NCBI RefSeq assembly: GCF_006539685.1
Contig: NZ_BJNM01000014.1
Span: 1 to 64,000 of the forward strand
Length of the DNA: 64,000 nt
Direction of reading: 5' to 3'
Source: Gluconobacter oxydans
Lineage (GTDB): Bacteria > Pseudomonadota > Alphaproteobacteria > Acetobacterales > Acetobacteraceae
The notes beneath the pieces are model-generated. The model saw only the letters and a list, made by a program, of their open reading frames with translations, made no database searches and was not told the DNA's origin. The position numbers and the translations under genes were made by a program. Below are positions 53,489-62,859 of this stretch, in pieces (the first letter of the stretch is position 1; the number at the start of each line of letters is the position of its first letter).

Positions 53489-54112
53489 ATGATCGATACT
53501 GCCAAACTCGACGCCGTCATGAGCCGTTGTCCGGTCATGCCGGTGCTGGTGGTCAATGATGTGGCTCTGGCCCGCCCGATGGCCGAGGCTCTGGTGGCGG
53601 GTGGACTGTCCACGCTGGAAGTCACGCTGCGCACGCCCTGCGCCCTTGAAGCTATTGAGGAAATGTCGAAAGTACCAGGCGCGCTGGTCGGTGCCGGTAC
53701 GGTGCTGAATCCGTCCGACATGGACCGTGCCGTGAAGGCGGGTGCGCGCTTCATCGTCAGCCCCGGCCTGACCGAGGCGCTGGCAAAGGCGTCGGTTGAG
53801 CATGACGTCCCCTTCCTGCCAGGCGTTGCCAATGCGGGTGACATCATGCGGGGTCTGGATCTGGGTCTGTCACGCTTCAAGTTCTTCCCGGCTGTGACGA
53901 ATGGCGGCATTCCCGCGCTCAAGAGCTTGGCCAGTGTTTTTGGCAGCAATGTCCGTTTCTGCCCCACGGGCGGCATTACGGAAGAGAGCGCACCGGACTG
54001 GCTGGCGCTTCCCTCCGTGGCCTGCGTCGGCGGATCCTGGGTGACGGCCGGCACGTTCGATGCGGACAAGGTCCGTCAGCGCGCCACGGCTGCGGCACTC
54101 TTCACGGTCTGA
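53489..54112 (+). CDS. eda: 2-dehydro-3-deoxy-phosphogluconate aldolase
   Basis: A 207-residue class I aldolase splitting KDPG into pyruvate and glyceraldehyde-3-phosphate. The active-site glutamate is in LEVTLRTP, the phosphate site in GAGTVLNPSDM, and the Schiff-base lysine in SRFKFFPA, followed by CPTGGITEE. It is the partner of edd; together they carry most cytoplasmic sugar acid breakdown in acetic acid bacteria lacking phosphofructokinase. Confidence 0.97.
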   Translation: MIDTAKLDAVMSRCPVMPVLVVNDVALARPMAEALVAGGLSTLEVTLRTPCALEAIEEMSKVPGALVGAGTVLNPSDMDRAVKAGARFIVSPGLTEALAKASVEHDVPFLPGVANAGDIMRGLDLGLSRFKFFPAVTNGGIPALKSLASVFGSNVRFCPTGGITEESAPDWLALPSVACVGGSWVTAGTFDADKVRQRATAAALFTV

Positions 54113-54128
54113 TCTTCGAAGCGTTTTG

Positions 54129-54167
54129 CGGATGCCGTCAGAATGTTGCGGCATCCGTGAACGTTTT
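54129..54167 (+). terminator. Terminator-like hairpin after eda
   Basis: CGGATGCCG (54129-54137) pairs perfectly with CGGCATCCG (54149-54157), followed by TGAACGTTTT. The T-run is short, so termination may be partial. Confidence 0.6.
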
Positions 54168-54215
54168 GTGAACAAATGGTTTGCGAGACACGTCGAAGCA
54201 GACCATATAGGGCGC

Positions 54216-54779
54216 GTGACCGGACGTTCCCATCTGCTGATTGGCGGCTTTGCCGTGCTGTGCGCGATGCGCTGGCATATCCTGTCGCCTGAACCGCTCT
54301 CCGTCTGCACGGGATTGCTGGGCAGTCTTCTGCCAGACATCGATACCGAACGCTCCATGCTCGGCAGCCGGCTGAAATTCCTTTCCCGTTTTCTGGCAAA
54401 GACTTTTGGTCATCGTGGCCTTACACATTCCGGCGTAATGCTGCTTCTGGCCGCGGCCGCGCTGAATGGGCTGATGGGGCCCGAAAGCCTGCGTGGCCCC
54501 TGGGGTGCGCTTCTGCTGGGGGCAGGGACGCATATCGCGGCTGACCTTCCGACAGGGGGATGCCAGCTCTTCGCGCCTCTCAGCCGTTCGCGACTCTCGC
54601 TCTGGCCTTATGTCCGGACTGGCGGGATCGGAGAAATCATGCTTCTTGTGCCCATTCTCTGCCTTCTGGGTTGGGCAGGATTTTCCGGTAATGGCCCTGT
54701 TCCGGGTCATGTTCCTCCCTCTGCGCATCACTCGCGGTTGCGCGGACATGTTTTGAAGGATATTTCATTCTCATCATGA
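54216..54779 (+). CDS. YdjM-like inner-membrane metal-dependent hydrolase
   Basis: A 187-residue membrane protein of the YdjM family. RSHLLIGG, the DIDTERS segment ([13 protein letters not shown]) and [14 protein letters not shown] carry the His/Asp residues typical of the family, and [21 protein letters not shown] is the second metal motif. It has four to five membrane helices. I prefer a GTG at 54216; an ATG at 54132 lies inside the eda terminator hairpin. Its end overlaps the purH start (ATGA). Confidence 0.75.
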   Translation: MTGRSHLLIGGFAVLCAMRWHILSPEPLSVCTGLLGSLLPDIDTERSMLGSRLKFLSRFLAKTFGHRGLTHSGVMLLLAAAALNGLMGPESLRGPWGALLLGAGTHIAADLPTGGCQLFAPLSRSRLSLWPYVRTGGIGEIMLLVPILCLLGWAGFSGNGPVPGHVPPSAHHSRLRGHVLKDISFSS

Positions 54780-56353
54780 CTGAGACCCGACTCCCCGTCC
54801 GTCGCGCCCTCCTCTCCGTTTCTGACAAGACGGGACTGATCGAACTGGGGCGTGCGCTTGCCGCCCACGGTGCGGAACTGCTTTCGACGGGAGGCTCTGC
54901 AAAGGCCCTTCGTGAAGCGGGTCTGACAGTCAAGGATGTCTCGGAGCATACCGGTTTTCCTGAAATCCTGGACGGCCGGGTCAAGACCCTCGTCCCGCAG
55001 GTGCATGGTGGCATCCTAGGACGTCGCGACCTTCCGGCACATGTCGCGCAGATGGCGGAACACGGCATTGCGCCGATCGATCTGGTCTGCGTGAACCTCT
55101 ATCCTTTTGCTGCGACCGTCGCGTCCGGGGCAGGGGACGAGGACTGCATCGAGAACATCGATATCGGTGGTCCGGCCATGATCCGTGCCGCCGCCAAGAA
55201 CTTCGATCACGTCACGATCCTGACCGATCCGCGTCAGTATGCGGCTGTCATCGCCTCACTGGAACAGGGCGGTACGGTCCTGGCGGAACGTCGTGATTAC
55301 GCTGCCTCCGCCTATGCCCATACGGCCGCCTATGACAGCATGATCTCCCGCTGGTTCGCAAAGCAGGCCGGTGAGATCCTTCCTCCCGTTCTGACCCTGA
55401 GCGGCACCCGCGATGATCTGCTGCGCTATGGTGAGAACCCGCACCAGAAGGCCGCCTTCTATCGCGACGGCAGCCAGCGTCCGGGCGTTGCAAGTGCACG
55501 TCAGGTTCAGGGGAAGGCCCTGAGCTACAACAACATCAACGACACGGATGCCGCATTCGAAGCCGTCGCTGAGTTCGACGAGCCGACGGTCGTGATCGTC
55601 AAGCATGCCAATCCGTGTGGCGTAGCTTCTGCTACCACTCTGGAACAGGCCTGGATCGCGGCCCTGCGCTGTGACCCGGTTTCGGCCTTCGGTGGCATCG
55701 TTGCAGTCAACCGGACGCTGAATGGTGCCACGGCCCAGAGGATCAGCAAGATCTTCACCGAAGTGATCGTGGCTCCCGATGCCGATGCAGAAGCCATTGA
55801 GGTCCTGTCGCGCAAGAAGAACCTGCGTCTGCTGCTCACCGACGGCGTGCCCGACCCGACAGCTGAAGGACTGGCCTTCCGTTCCGTCGCGGGTGGCTTT
55901 CTGGCACAGACCCGTGATGCGGGGCGTGTGACGGAAGCCGATCTGAAGGTCGTGACCAAGCGCGCACCGACGGCTCAGGAAATGAAGGACCTGCTGTTTG
56001 CGTTCCGTGTCGCAAAACACGTGAAGTCAAACGCTGTCATCTATGTCCGTAACGAGGCAACGGTCGGCATTGGCGCCGGACAGATGTCCCGGGTGGACAG
56101 CGCGCGTATCGCAGCGCGCAAGAGCGAGGACGCTGCGAAGGAAGCCGGAGAACGTGCACCGCTGACGACAGGTTCGGTCGCGGCTTCGGACGCCTTCTTC
56201 CCCTTCGCTGACGGTCTTGAGAGCGTCGTTGCGGCTGGTGCTGTGGCTGTCATTCAGCCAGGCGGCTCCATTCGCGATCAGGAGGTGATCGATGCAGCAG
56301 ATGCTGCCGGGATCGCCATGGTATTCACCGGCATGAGGCATTTCCGACATTGA
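54776..56353 (+). CDS. purH: Bifunctional AICAR transformylase / IMP cyclohydrolase
   Basis: A 525-residue PurH, the last two steps of IMP synthesis. The IMP cyclohydrolase domain (residues 1-200) has [17 protein letters not shown] and [15 protein letters not shown]. The transformylase domain has [36 protein letters not shown] and the C-terminal [12 protein letters not shown] and [11 protein letters not shown]. It also recycles AICAR released by HisF. Confidence 0.97.
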   Translation: MTETRLPVRRALLSVSDKTGLIELGRALAAHGAELLSTGGSAKALREAGLTVKDVSEHTGFPEILDGRVKTLVPQVHGGILGRRDLPAHVAQMAEHGIAPIDLVCVNLYPFAATVASGAGDEDCIENIDIGGPAMIRAAAKNFDHVTILTDPRQYAAVIASLEQGGTVLAERRDYAASAYAHTAAYDSMISRWFAKQAGEILPPVLTLSGTRDDLLRYGENPHQKAAFYRDGSQRPGVASARQVQGKALSYNNINDTDAAFEAVAEFDEPTVVIVKHANPCGVASATTLEQAWIAALRCDPVSAFGGIVAVNRTLNGATAQRISKIFTEVIVAPDADAEAIEVLSRKKNLRLLLTDGVPDPTAEGLAFRSVAGGFLAQTRDAGRVTEADLKVVTKRAPTAQEMKDLLFAFRVAKHVKSNAVIYVRNEATVGIGAGQMSRVDSARIAARKSEDAAKEAGERAPLTTGSVAASDAFFPFADGLESVVAAGAVAVIQPGGSIRDQEVIDAADAAGIAMVFTGMRHFRH

Positions 56354-56700
56354 AAAAGCTCGCTTTCGCCAGCCTGGTCCTGGCGCTCTCCGTCTCCGCA
56401 GCCGAGGCCGCTCCCTGCGTCTATGACATGACGCCGCTGCCCGTCACGCAGGGGATTGTCTCCGGTATTACGCCTACGGGCGTGAAATTGCGCGATGGAA
56501 CCACGGTCATTCTGCCGGACGAACTTCTGGCCGGTGTTCGGCTGAACCAGAAACTGGCTGTCAGGGGTCTGGTCTCTACGACGACGCATACGGTTCAGGC
56601 GCTGGCTCTGGAAGGCAACCCGCCTGTATGCCCCAGTGCGCCTACAATCCCGCGCGGACCTTTTGCGGGGTCTTCGGCTTATGATGCGATCCATCCCTGA
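56350..56700 (+). CDS. Small secreted hypothetical protein
   Basis: A 116-residue protein with a strong signal peptide ([20 protein letters not shown]). The mature part of about 95 residues has two Cys (APCVYDM, PPVCPS) and a short beta-rich core ([27 protein letters not shown]) like an OB-type strand set. The family is unknown. It starts with TTG at 56350 inside the purH stop region, so it is translationally coupled, and it ends before a large hairpin. Confidence 0.6.
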   Translation: MKKLAFASLVLALSVSAAEAAPCVYDMTPLPVTQGIVSGITPTGVKLRDGTTVILPDELLAGVRLNQKLAVRGLVSTTTHTVQALALEGNPPVCPSAPTIPRGPFAGSSAYDAIHP

Positions 56701-56777
56701 GTCCTAAGGTGCTGGTCGCTTCATATTTCTGAAGGGATGAGCCTTTCAGTTCTGTAGCTCCTGACATTGTGCTCTAG

Positions 56778-56817
56778 CGCCCCCGAGAAAGCCTGAAAAA
56801 AGGTTTTCTCGGGGGCG
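56778..56817. terminator. Strong 16-pair hairpin before the flagellar operon
   Basis: CGCCCCCGAGAAAGCC (56778-56793) pairs with GGTTTTCTCGGGGGCG (56802-56817), with one G-T pair and an eight-base loop. There is no T-run after it on either strand, but it lies between the purH unit and the flagellar genes, so it probably ends transcription or protects RNA 3' ends. Confidence 0.6.
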
Positions 56818-56912
56818 TATGCTTTTGGGGTCGCTAAACGCTTTCTTTACTGTTCCTGTGCCAACAGTTTCCCCGGGTTTCCCATTGTCAGCGGATCCGG
56901 AGGCACACAGTT

Positions 56913-58241
56913 TTGTCATATGTCACGACATCCGCAGTTGTAACGACAACGGGGACAGGACGGCTCGAAATCCTGCCGCAAACTCAACTGGCGTCGAATG
57001 AGCGTTTTCGCGATTTTCTGGAAAGCTATGTGCACCAGAAATCCCCTGCACATGCCGATGACAGCCAGAAAGCTTCAACAGACAAGCCCCGGGTCCTAAA
57101 AGCTGCGACATCCCCATCCCAGGAGAAGGGGCAAACCCAGATTCAGAAAACCAGCTCTGAAATGGCCGCTGCCACGAAGCGCGATGAAGCTGCAAGCTCG
57201 CCGCAGCATTCTGTTTCTGCGAAGCAGGTCAGTACAACGGCTCAGAATACTGTATCGCCTCATGCCGCTCAGAAGAGCGCCATGGCAGCTAATAAGGGAC
57301 AGCCTCAAAAAATCGCCGGCGATGGGCATCAGAAGACGTCTCAAACGAATATCCCAAAGAGCAGTGACAAATATTCGGTTGCTGATGGGCAAAAGGCAGA
57401 AAAATCTGCCCTGACGCAGGGTGAGGGGGCTGACGCTGCTGATGACCATTCAACGGAGAACGTATCGCCACAGGACAGTATCCCTGTGGCTGGATCGAGC
57501 GTCTCTGCTGTGGGTGAGGCGGCGCCGAAAGACCACCCGTCATTAGCTGACACCGCACAGTCAAATTCAGAAACGGGCGGGACCGAAGCATCCACTCAAA
57601 AAGAGACCAGCTTTTCGGCAGAGAAACAGGATAGCGCAGAAGTAAAAGAAAATACTGTCTCGGATGTGACGTCTACAGCACAGAGCGTTCCAGCATTTCA
57701 ACTGGACTCTGTATCCGCGGAGAAAACATCCACCAATTCAGCCGACGAGCCGTCTCATGCCGCTCCGTCAGAAAATGCTTCAGAGATGGCCGACAATAAT
57801 GAACAGGTCTCCCGTCATGACGAGCAGCAGCCTTTGCTCTATCAGAAGAGCAGTAACGGGAGCACGACAACTCATATTGAAATGAATGTCGGCCACCACG
57901 AAAAAGTCCATGTGGAAATTGGTGAAACGACTGCCAGGGAGCAGCGGATTCACATCAATACGGATAATCCGGAAGTCTACCAGTCTCTCAAAGACGACCG
58001 CGATACATTGCTCGCAAGTCTGGCGCAGAGTTCCGTTTCCGTGACTGCCTCGCAGAGCATCATCCCCCCGAATATCCAGATCAGTCTTTCGCAACCCTCT
58101 TTCCTGAGCATGTCATCCGACGGGGAGCGGCAGGGAAGCAATAACCAGTCAGGAGGAGGGGCAAAGGGCACCTCATCAGCGACTGATACTCCATCTCCTG
58201 AACGTCGATTTCTGCGTGGCGTCGTCGATCTCACCGTCTAA
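56913..58241 (+). CDS. fliK: Flagellar hook-length control protein FliK-like
   Basis: A 442-residue protein, mostly Ser/Ala/Gln/Lys-rich and low in hydrophobic residues, as expected for the FliK ruler region. Residues about 310-390 (KVHVEIGETTAREQRIHINTD, YQSLKDDRDTLLASLAQ) resemble the FliK C-terminal switch domain. It starts with TTG at 56913 behind GGAGG nine bases upstream. It is followed by flgD, the usual order. Identity rests on composition, the C-terminal pattern and context. Confidence 0.7.
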   Translation: MSYVTTSAVVTTTGTGRLEILPQTQLASNERFRDFLESYVHQKSPAHADDSQKASTDKPRVLKAATSPSQEKGQTQIQKTSSEMAAATKRDEAASSPQHSVSAKQVSTTAQNTVSPHAAQKSAMAANKGQPQKIAGDGHQKTSQTNIPKSSDKYSVADGQKAEKSALTQGEGADAADDHSTENVSPQDSIPVAGSSVSAVGEAAPKDHPSLADTAQSNSETGGTEASTQKETSFSAEKQDSAEVKENTVSDVTSTAQSVPAFQLDSVSAEKTSTNSADEPSHAAPSENASEMADNNEQVSRHDEQQPLLYQKSSNGSTTTHIEMNVGHHEKVHVEIGETTAREQRIHINTDNPEVYQSLKDDRDTLLASLAQSSVSVTASQSIIPPNIQISLSQPSFLSMSSDGERQGSNNQSGGGAKGTSSATDTPSPERRFLRGVVDLTV

Positions 58242-58256
58242 CATAGGATTCGAAAC

Positions 58257-58997
58257 ATGGTTTTTTCAGTTGGTACCACGACCGCCAGCACGTCGCTTCT
58301 AAGTCAGGCTATTGCCGCCGCGAAAAGCAATGCGGCCGCAAATGCAGCCTCTGCTTCTTCCAGTACGTCAACGAGCGCCAGCAGTTCGAGCAGCTCGCTG
58401 TCCTCTCTGGGGGGGAATTTCAACCAGTTCCTCACGCTGCTTACAACACAGCTGCAGCATCAGGACCCCAGTAACCCAACCAGCACTGATTCCTTCACGG
58501 CCGAGCTCGCTCAGTTTGCCGGCGTTCAGCAGCAGGTCGAGACCAATACAAATCTGACCAGTCTGATTTCCGCGACGCAGGACAACCAGATGGCTTCAGC
58601 GGTCAGCCTGATTGGCAAGACGACAACTGCGAGCAGTTCCAGCCTGCCGCTTCAGAGCGGTTCTGCATCCCTGTCGTTTACCGCGCCTCAGGCAGAAGAT
58701 GTCGCGATTGCCGTAACGGACAGTACAGGTACGGTTGTGAAGTCCGAAACAGTCAATGCGTCCGCGGGAGCAAATACCTGGACATGGGACGGCAAGAACA
58801 ACAGCGGGACGCAGTTAAGCGATGGCGCCTATACGGTTGCAGTAGAGGGAAGTTCTACTGATGGTACCAGCGTTGCTCTTCCGACCACGATAACGGGGAC
58901 TGTCACGGGTGTTTCAAAGGGAACAACGGGCGTTAATATTGATATGGGCGATGCTACCATTGACATGAGCGATCTGACCGGATTTTCGACCACCTGA
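58257..58997 (+). CDS. flgD: Flagellar hook assembly (capping) protein FlgD
   Basis: A 246-residue FlgD. A Ser/Ala-rich N-terminus is followed by the conserved NFNQFLTLLTTQLQHQDPSNP, then SFTAELAQFAGVQQQVETN, SLIGKTTT and the FlgD Ig-like domain (TWTWDGKNNSGTQLSDGAYTV). It caps the growing hook while FlgE subunits add. It lies 15 bases after the fliK-like gene. Confidence 0.95.
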   Translation: MVFSVGTTTASTSLLSQAIAAAKSNAAANAASASSSTSTSASSSSSSLSSLGGNFNQFLTLLTTQLQHQDPSNPTSTDSFTAELAQFAGVQQQVETNTNLTSLISATQDNQMASAVSLIGKTTTASSSSLPLQSGSASLSFTAPQAEDVAIAVTDSTGTVVKSETVNASAGANTWTWDGKNNSGTQLSDGAYTVAVEGSSTDGTSVALPTTITGTVTGVSKGTTGVNIDMGDATIDMSDLTGFSTT

Positions 58998-59091
58998 TTC
59001 CGGCGACTGATAATGCCCATTGTTAGGCGTGCGTTAACCTTTTTGCTCCACAATCAGCATTATCGACAGTTGGGTTTAGGGGTGAGTGCTC

Positions 59092-59175
59092 ATGTGGGCA
59101 GTGCAGGAAGGTTTTTCTAAAGAGAGTCGCCAGGATGACGATTCACTGAAAAACCGGAAAGAGAGCAGCCGGTGA
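59092..59175 (+). CDS. Possible 27-residue leader ORF coupled to fliF
   Basis: ATG at 59092 opens a frame of 27 codons ending in a TGA (59173-59175) that overlaps the fliF GTG (GTGA). A purine-rich AGGGGTGAG lies about ten bases before the ATG. The product is hydrophilic (KESRQDDDSLKNRKESS), with no family. It could be a real small protein, a leader that opens fliF translation, or chance. Confidence 0.4.
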   Translation: MWAVQEGFSKESRQDDDSLKNRKESSR

Positions 59176-60851
59176 AAGCGCTTCTAGCAAACCTCAAGCA
59201 GTTGGGGCTACCGCGTCTGGCTGCCCTTGGCGGCGTTGGCGTTGCGATGCTGGTTCTGCTCGGCGTGCTTGTCCTTCATGGAGTTAACGCCACAAACGGC
59301 CTGCTCTACCGTGATCTGGAAGCGCATGAAGCAGGTGAAATCGTAGAGCAGCTTGCAAAGGCCCACATCAAATATCGTCTTCAGGATCAGGGCAGTACGA
59401 TCATGGTACCTGATGACGACGTTGCACGTGCCAGATTGCTTCTGGCTCAAAGCGGCCTGCCATCAGGCGGGTCTGTCGGATACGAGATATTCGACAAGGG
59501 CAACAGCTTTACCGCCACGCAATTCGAACAGACGATCAATGAAACCCGTGCACTCGAGGGGGAACTGGAACGGTCAATCCGTCTGATCCATGGTGTCCGG
59601 AATGCCAGGGTGCATCTTGTGCTGCGTCACAGGGAGCTTTTTTCAACAGATGAGCAGAATGCTCAGGCGAGCGTCCTTCTTTCAATGGATGGTGGACGTC
59701 GGCTGGATGAGGAAAGCATTGCAGCAGTCGTGAATCTGGTTTCCGCAGCGGTCCCCGGGCTGGACGCCCACAATATCTCCCTGATCGACAATCGTGGCCA
59801 TGTTCTTCTCAAGCAGGGAGAAGGAAACTCGAACGGCGGTCAGTCTGCGGAAGAGCAGCGGCAATTGATTGAACAGCGTATCGCGCGTGAAGTCGAGGAT
59901 CTGCTGGGATCTTCACTGGGGCCTGGACATGTGCGTGTAGAAGCCAATGTCACCATGAATAACGATCATGTTCGGGAAACCCAGGAAAATTATGATCCCG
60001 ACCAGCAGGTTCTGAGGTCGCAACAGACCAAGACAGAAAAAAGCATCAATACCCAAGGCTCTACCAACACCACGGTGTCAAATAATCTTCCGAACGCTAA
60101 TGCGGGACAGCAGCAGAATGGAAGTCAGAGCAACCGGCAGGAACAAACGAATAACTATGAGATAAGCAAGACAGTCCGGACCCTGGTTCAGGATCAGCCA
60201 CGCATTGCCCGTATCAGTATGGCCGTCATGGTCGATGGTATCAGCCAGTCTGATGGAAAAGGGCACGCGTCATGGCAGCCGCGCAATCAGGAAGAACTTG
60301 GTCGCCTGACCGCGTTGACAAAAAGTGCGGTTGGCTTCGATCAGAGCAGAGGTGACGTAGTAACCGTAATGTCCATGAAGTTTACGGATATGGACATGGA
60401 AATGAAGCCAGAGACTTCCGGCTGGAGCAAGTTTTTCACCCATTCAAATCAGATGGAGGCGATAAGGTTTGGATTATTCGCAGCCTGTCTGGCGATGGTC
60501 CTGTTCTTTGTCGTGCGCCCACTGCTCCGGCCGATTGGAGAACCCAGCTCTGGGAAATTGCTCAATTTTGCCGCTTCTAAAGATCGTACCCCGGCTGTCG
60601 ATCTTTCTTCGCAGGGAGCTGTTTATCTGCCCGACAGTCAATCCGAGAGAGCAAGAACTCCAATGCTCGAGGCGGCTTATGTGAATGCTGAACCGGTTGA
60701 CGAGGAAACAGTCTCTGTCAGTGGAGTACAGGGAAGGATTAGAGCCTCTTCCGTTCAGAAAGTTGTAGATCTCGTGGAAACTCATCCATCTGAAAGTATT
60801 GCCTTGGTAAGGGGATGGTTGATGCCTTCTCAGGAAGGCGCGGGAGGATGA
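59172..60851 (+). CDS. fliF: Flagellar MS-ring protein FliF
   Basis: A 559-residue FliF. The first membrane helix is AALGGVGVAMLVLLGVLVLHG (residues about 16-36). The ring-building YscJ/FliF domain has LLYRDLEAHEAGEIVEQL, SFTATQFEQTINETRALEGELERSI and ARVHLVLR. A Gln/Asn-rich loop lies at about 275-325, the second helix around 432-452, and the C-terminal FliG-binding tail at the end. It assembles the base of the motor in the inner membrane. The start is GTG at 59172. Confidence 0.96.
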   Translation: MKALLANLKQLGLPRLAALGGVGVAMLVLLGVLVLHGVNATNGLLYRDLEAHEAGEIVEQLAKAHIKYRLQDQGSTIMVPDDDVARARLLLAQSGLPSGGSVGYEIFDKGNSFTATQFEQTINETRALEGELERSIRLIHGVRNARVHLVLRHRELFSTDEQNAQASVLLSMDGGRRLDEESIAAVVNLVSAAVPGLDAHNISLIDNRGHVLLKQGEGNSNGGQSAEEQRQLIEQRIAREVEDLLGSSLGPGHVRVEANVTMNNDHVRETQENYDPDQQVLRSQQTKTEKSINTQGSTNTTVSNNLPNANAGQQQNGSQSNRQEQTNNYEISKTVRTLVQDQPRIARISMAVMVDGISQSDGKGHASWQPRNQEELGRLTALTKSAVGFDQSRGDVVTVMSMKFTDMDMEMKPETSGWSKFFTHSNQMEAIRFGLFAACLAMVLFFVVRPLLRPIGEPSSGKLLNFAASKDRTPAVDLSSQGAVYLPDSQSERARTPMLEAAYVNAEPVDEETVSVSGVQGRIRASSVQKVVDLVETHPSESIALVRGWLMPSQEGAGG

Positions 60852-60856
60852 TGGAT

Positions 60857-61861
60857 ATGGAAAAGAATATCTCCGGCGTACAAAAAGCGGCCATTCTGAT
60901 GATGGCCTTGGGCGAGGAAAATTGTTCTCGTTTGTTTGAGCAGATGCATGAAGAAGAAATTAGAGAAATTTCATCTGCAATGGCTCAGTTGGGTATTGTT
61001 TCGTCAAATACCGTCGAAAAAGTATGCCACGAATTTAGCCAGGGCTTGGGGTCTGCTGAAGGTGTAGTGGGAGATCTGGAAAGTACGGAAAAGCTTCTCA
61101 AAAATGCTCTTCCCGCCAATCGGGCTGCAGCAATCATGGAAGAAATCCGTGGGCCTGCCGGGCGTACAATGTGGGATAAGCTCGGCAATGTATCGGAGAC
61201 AGTTCTCGCGAATTATTTGAAAAATGAATATCCACAGACTGTTGCCGTTATATTGAGTCGGATCAAACCTTCTCATGCGGCTAAAGTTCTGGCGCTTTTT
61301 CCGGAAGAATTTTCATTAGATATCATGATGAGAATGCTTAAAACGGAAACAATACAGAAAAACGTTCTTCAAAGCGTTGAAAAGACACTGAGGTCGGAAT
61401 TTGTGTCAAATATTCCGCGCGGAATAAACCGGAATAGCCATGAGGTTCTGGCAGACATATTTAACAATTTTGACAGGCGCATTGAAGGTAGATTTATGAC
61501 TGCTCTGGAAGAGCGGAGCCAGGATGATGCCGAACAGATCAAAAGTCTTATGTTCACCTTCGAGGAACTCGTCAATCTTTCCAGTGAGAGTTTGATAGTA
61601 TTGCTGAATCAGATACCTAGGGAAAGCCTTCCGCTAGCACTTAAAGGTGCAAGCGATAAATTGAGACAGGCATTTCTTGCTTCCATGTCGGAGCGTGCAG
61701 GTCGTATTCTTGTGGATGAAATTGAAGATCTGGGTCCTGTACGAGTAAAAGATGTTGATACTGCACAGAACCAAATTCTTGTTATTGCGAAAGATCTTGT
61801 GGACCGAGGCGAAATTGACCTGATTGATCAAGAACAGCCTGGAAATGAGATGATTGTCTGA
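60857..61861 (+). CDS. fliG: Flagellar motor switch protein FliG
   Basis: About 334 residues. It has the start SGVQKAAILMMALGEENCSRLF, the EYPQTVAVILSRIKPSHAAKVLALFP armadillo block, and the C-terminal charged torque region ALKGASDKLRQAFLASMSERAGRILVDEIEDLGPVRVKDVDTAQ. FliG joins the C-ring to the stator. Several ATGs cluster at 60848, 60851 and 60857; the last has GGGAGG at ideal spacing, and all fit next to the fliF stop. Base composition begins to turn AT-rich here. Confidence 0.95.
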   Translation: MEKNISGVQKAAILMMALGEENCSRLFEQMHEEEIREISSAMAQLGIVSSNTVEKVCHEFSQGLGSAEGVVGDLESTEKLLKNALPANRAAAIMEEIRGPAGRTMWDKLGNVSETVLANYLKNEYPQTVAVILSRIKPSHAAKVLALFPEEFSLDIMMRMLKTETIQKNVLQSVEKTLRSEFVSNIPRGINRNSHEVLADIFNNFDRRIEGRFMTALEERSQDDAEQIKSLMFTFEELVNLSSESLIVLLNQIPRESLPLALKGASDKLRQAFLASMSERAGRILVDEIEDLGPVRVKDVDTAQNQILVIAKDLVDRGEIDLIDQEQPGNEMIV

Positions 61862-62532
61862 TGGTCCACAATTTCTCAGGAGGCAATAATGCTTCTGGAA
61901 TTCTCTACGCGGAGGACTTCGATAGGGTCTTGCCGGACAATGTAGAGAAAAGTGACGATATATCGCCGCCCACGGAGAATGAAAACACTAATACGCTATC
62001 TGATGAACTTTTAGAAGAATCTTATCAAAGAGGGCTGCAGGAAGGAAAAATATTGGGAAAGGAAGCATTTGATAATGAAAAAATAAGCATGGAGAGTTTT
62101 TATAAAAATGAAATAAGAAAAGAAATAGATAGAATATTTGAAAGTATAAAAAACATAGAGAAGGATATTTCTAAGCAGGCTACGTCTTTCTTCCTAAAAA
62201 TGCTTGTGAATCTGTTTCCGGAGCTTTTGACGCAGTATGGAGTGGAAGAGGCAAAGCGAACGATCGAAAAAATTAATTCATACATAAAAGATAATTTCCA
62301 GTTGGAATTAACTTGTTCTCAAGAGTTTTCTGAAAAAATAGAAGGGTACTTTGGAGAATTCACACAAAAAACAATAAATATTATTGTTGATGAGGCGAAA
62401 AAAGGTGGGGATTTCAAGGTTTCCTGGGATACAGGTCTGTTCGTTCGGAATGCGGATAAAGTTGTTTCTGAAATAACGTCACAAATTCTCTCGCTCTCTC
62501 AGGAAAAAATAGGAGGAAAAAATGCTGGATAA
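61861..62532 (+). CDS. fliH: Flagellar assembly protein FliH-like
   Basis: A 223-residue acidic protein. YQRGLQEGKILGKEAF matches the GxxxG-containing FliH region; a coiled-coil stretch follows (KNEIRKEIDRIFESIKNIEKDI), then the C-terminal domain FLKMLVNLFPELLTQYG. FliH holds the export ATPase FliI, whose gene is not in this window. The ATG overlaps the fliG TGA by one base (TGATG). Codon use is very AT-rich compared with genes left of 60000. Confidence 0.82.
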   Translation: MVHNFSGGNNASGILYAEDFDRVLPDNVEKSDDISPPTENENTNTLSDELLEESYQRGLQEGKILGKEAFDNEKISMESFYKNEIRKEIDRIFESIKNIEKDISKQATSFFLKMLVNLFPELLTQYGVEEAKRTIEKINSYIKDNFQLELTCSQEFSEKIEGYFGEFTQKTINIIVDEAKKGGDFKVSWDTGLFVRNADKVVSEITSQILSLSQEKIGGKNAG

Positions 62533-62839
62533 AGATGATTTCAGTGTAGAAAAAGAACAGTTTTCAAAAGAGGAAATTTCTGGCGATAAAACGCCTAATG
62601 ATTTGCAGGCCATTTACGACATTCCTGTTACATTAAGCGCAGTATTGGGCCGCGCCACAATGCCGATAAATCAATTATTGAAGCTGGGGCGGGGGGCTGT
62701 GGTGGAGTTGGACCGGAAGATTGGAGATCCAATCGATATTCTTGTCAATAACCGCTTAATTGCAAGAGGTGAGGTGGTTATGGTGGATGAGACGCGTTTA
62801 GGCGTAACCATGACTGAAATCGTAAAGTCAGAAAATTAA
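62522..62839 (+). CDS. fliN: Flagellar motor switch protein FliN
   Basis: A 105-residue protein with the SpoA/FliN domain: YDIPVTLSAVLGRATMPINQLLKLGRGAVVELDRKIGDPIDILVNNRLIARGEVVMVDE. The N-terminal 28 residues are charged and variable. It is part of the C-ring and the export gate docking site. The AGGAGG ribosome site is seven bases before the ATG, and the start lies within fliH. Confidence 0.95.
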   Translation: MLDKDDFSVEKEQFSKEEISGDKTPNDLQAIYDIPVTLSAVLGRATMPINQLLKLGRGAVVELDRKIGDPIDILVNNRLIARGEVVMVDETRLGVTMTEIVKSEN

Positions 62840-62859
62840 AAATCCATATCGGAAGAAAA

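Noticed and set aside
57000-57800. Minus-strand ORFs inside the fliK-like gene
   Set aside because: They are shadows of a low-complexity coding region with a good start and ribosome site on the plus strand.
58998-59091. Sigma-54 promoter before fliF (GG/GC elements)
   Set aside because: The GG and GC elements found are spaced about 17 bases apart, not the required ten or so.
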